This document shows, one piece after another, positions 5,945 to 6,569 of a stretch of 6,569 nucleotides of DNA. A program made the translations under genes and the position numbers. Numbering within the stretch: the stretch's first letter is position 1; every line of letters starts with the position of its first letter. The DNA is taken from NCBI GenBank assembly GCA_038259855.1, contig JBBSOJ010000192.1, positions 1 through 6,569 of the forward strand. Direction: 5' to 3'. Source of the stretch: JBPOFM01 sp038259855 (GTDB lineage Bacteria; Bacteroidota; Bacteroidia; Flavobacteriales; Flavobacteriaceae). The notes below the pieces were generated by a model. The model saw only the letters and a list, made by a program, of their open reading frames with translations, had not been told where the DNA came from and did not search any database.

Positions 5945-6014
5945 GCTTGCTGCCAGCGTTTTATATGGATGTACGTTGCGTGTTTAAGTACGAACCCTTC
6001 CAATAACAAATTTA
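5945..6014 (-). repeat. Intergenic repeat, copy A (upstream of 5520-5900)
   Basis: Diverged copy of the element at 6482-6545. Shared blocks, written on the plus strand, are GCTTG.TGCCA.CG, then GCGTGTTT.AG.ACGAACC, then TCCAA. It can form two adjacent hairpins: 5954-5959 with 5973-5978, and 5979-5982 with 5989-5992 (one G-U each). On the minus strand it begins with TAAATTTG (6014-6007), a match to the -7 promoter consensus, so it may act as promoter plus structured leader for the lipoprotein gene starting at 5900. Confidence 0.7.
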
Positions 6015-6036
6015 AGTGAAAATTCGGCGGGAATGT

Positions 6037-6189
6037 TTATAAGTCGGCATAGACCAAGCAATTAATTCTACATGGTGTTTGCAAATGGCTTTTATTATTT
6101 CCGAAATTTGTCAATATTTTTGCTCCCATTTCTGCTTCAATTTTTTTTTGACCATTCGAATTCAGCTTGTAAGTAGTATTATTTTGCAT
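6037..6189 (-). CDS. Possible small hypothetical protein, 50 residues
   Basis: An ATG (6189) to TAA (6037) ORF of 51 codons beginning MQNNTTYKLNSNGQKKIEAE and ending in RINCLVYADL. It has a mixed, protein-like composition with Cys40 and Cys44 and no signal peptide or membrane helix. It starts 22 bases after the stop of 6212-6478 on the same strand, compatible with an operon, and ends 22 bases before repeat copy A. No homologue is recognised. It could be a chance ORF, a remnant of a larger gene, or a genuine small gene. Confidence 0.4.
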   Translation of the reverse strand: MQNNTTYKLNSNGQKKIEAEMGAKILTNFGNNKSHLQTPCRINCLVYADL

Positions 6190-6211
6190 CTATCTATAGG
6201 TTCTATAAAAT

Positions 6212-6478
6212 CTAATTAGAATTCTCTCGTAATTTTAGTTTAGATTTAATTTCTTTAATAACATTAAATGGCAAAGGAATAAATGACCAACTTGTGCAAG
6301 CTACAGCGAATAAAGCAATGAACATCTGTACATTGTCTTTCGCAATTAATCCATAAATTGAGTATGCTGTTAATAGCGTTAATAGAATAATTAAGGCTTT
6401 AGAAATCAATTTTTTAGCATTTAGTTTGAAACGCAATTGTTCAGTTTTTCTGTTTTTCATTTCGTTTTGTTTTTCCAT
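6212..6478 (-). CDS. Small two-helix membrane protein, hypothetical
   Basis: 88 residues. The N-terminal 23 residues are strongly basic and polar (MEKQNEMKNRKTEQLRFKLN). Two hydrophobic segments follow, about 25-46 (LISKALIILLTLLTAYSIYG) and about 51-70 (MFIALFAVACTSWSFIPLP), and then a basic tail (IKEIKSKLKLRENSN). This predicts an inner-membrane hairpin with both ends in the cytoplasm. Met7 is an alternative start. The start codon lies directly next to repeat copy B. I recognise no family. Genes of this type, small with two helices and next to a repeat, fit accessory cassette-like genes, but nothing in the sequence gives a function. Confidence 0.6.
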   Translation of the reverse strand: MEKQNEMKNRKTEQLRFKLNAKKLISKALIILLTLLTAYSIYGLIAKDNVQMFIALFAVACTSWSFIPLPFNVIKEIKSKLKLRENSN

Positions 6479-6481
6479 TTA

Positions 6482-6545
6482 GCTTGTTGCCAACGTTTAT
6501 GTATATGAGCTGTGGCGTGTTTTAGCACGAACCTCTCCAAATATA
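6482..6545 (-). repeat. Intergenic repeat, copy B (upstream of 6212-6478)
   Basis: Carries GCTTGTTGCCAACG, GCGTGTTTTAGCACGAACC and TCCAA, aligned with copy A at 5945-6014 and in the same orientation. CGTG (6516-6519) pairs with CACG (6526-6529); in copy A the matching last pair is G-U, which keeps the stem. On the minus strand TATATTTG (6545-6538) is a perfect -7 promoter match, 59 bases before the ATG of the membrane-protein gene. The element may extend beyond 6545 toward the window edge. Confidence 0.7.
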
Positions 6546-6569
6546 AACTAACTTTGGGAAATCCGTAGA

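Noticed and set aside
5945..6545. Integron attC sites or CRISPR repeats
   Set aside because: The two repeats lack the RYYYAAC and GTTRRRY core sites of attC, and there are only two diverged copies about 540 bases apart with genes between, which excludes CRISPR.

Overview
The window looks like chromosomal DNA from a marine or soil Flavobacteriaceae-type Bacteroidota. The evidence is AT-rich sequence, Bacteroidota-type promoters (TAnnTTTG at -7), no Shine-Dalgarno ahead of starts, several small lipoproteins, one with an acidic tract right after the lipid cysteine, and dispersed intergenic repeats with a GTTGCCAACG-like core. No phage, transposase, integrase or CRISPR sequence is visible.

Layout. 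Positions 1-169 hold a tRNA-His gene with promoter and terminator (+). Positions 170-762 have no protein gene, but on the minus strand they hold a good match to a TPP (THI-box) riboswitch followed by a strong hairpin, with no thiamin gene downstream inside the window. Positions 763-3459 hold two tandem minus-strand genes for secreted M28 zinc-peptidase lipoproteins. They are close paralogues; one has a PA-type insert and the other lacks it. After a divergent gap comes a CsbD-family stress protein gene (+, 3783-3968) with a strong terminator, then a very small charged ORF (+, 4076-4213), then tRNA-Ser(UGA) with promoter and terminator (4333-4528).

The right third is on the minus strand: an uncharacterised lipoprotein (4766-5443), a small lipoprotein with nine consecutive aspartates (5520-5900), a possible 50-residue ORF (6037-6189) and a small two-helix membrane protein (6212-6478). 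Two diverged copies of one intergenic repeat lie in the same orientation ahead of 5900 and ahead of 6478, so gene plus repeat looks like a modular unit.

How the genes fit together. The two peptidases probably work at the cell envelope on peptides. The CsbD protein is a general-stress protein. The right-hand proteins are accessory envelope proteins of unknown role. The most notable items are the orphan TPP riboswitch with a possible three-arm expression platform, the repeat-bounded accessory genes, the acidic-tract lipoprotein, the peptidase pair differing by a clean domain gain or loss, and a tRNA-His with two adjacent U-U mismatches in its acceptor stem. All of this was read by eye; no database search or folding program was run.
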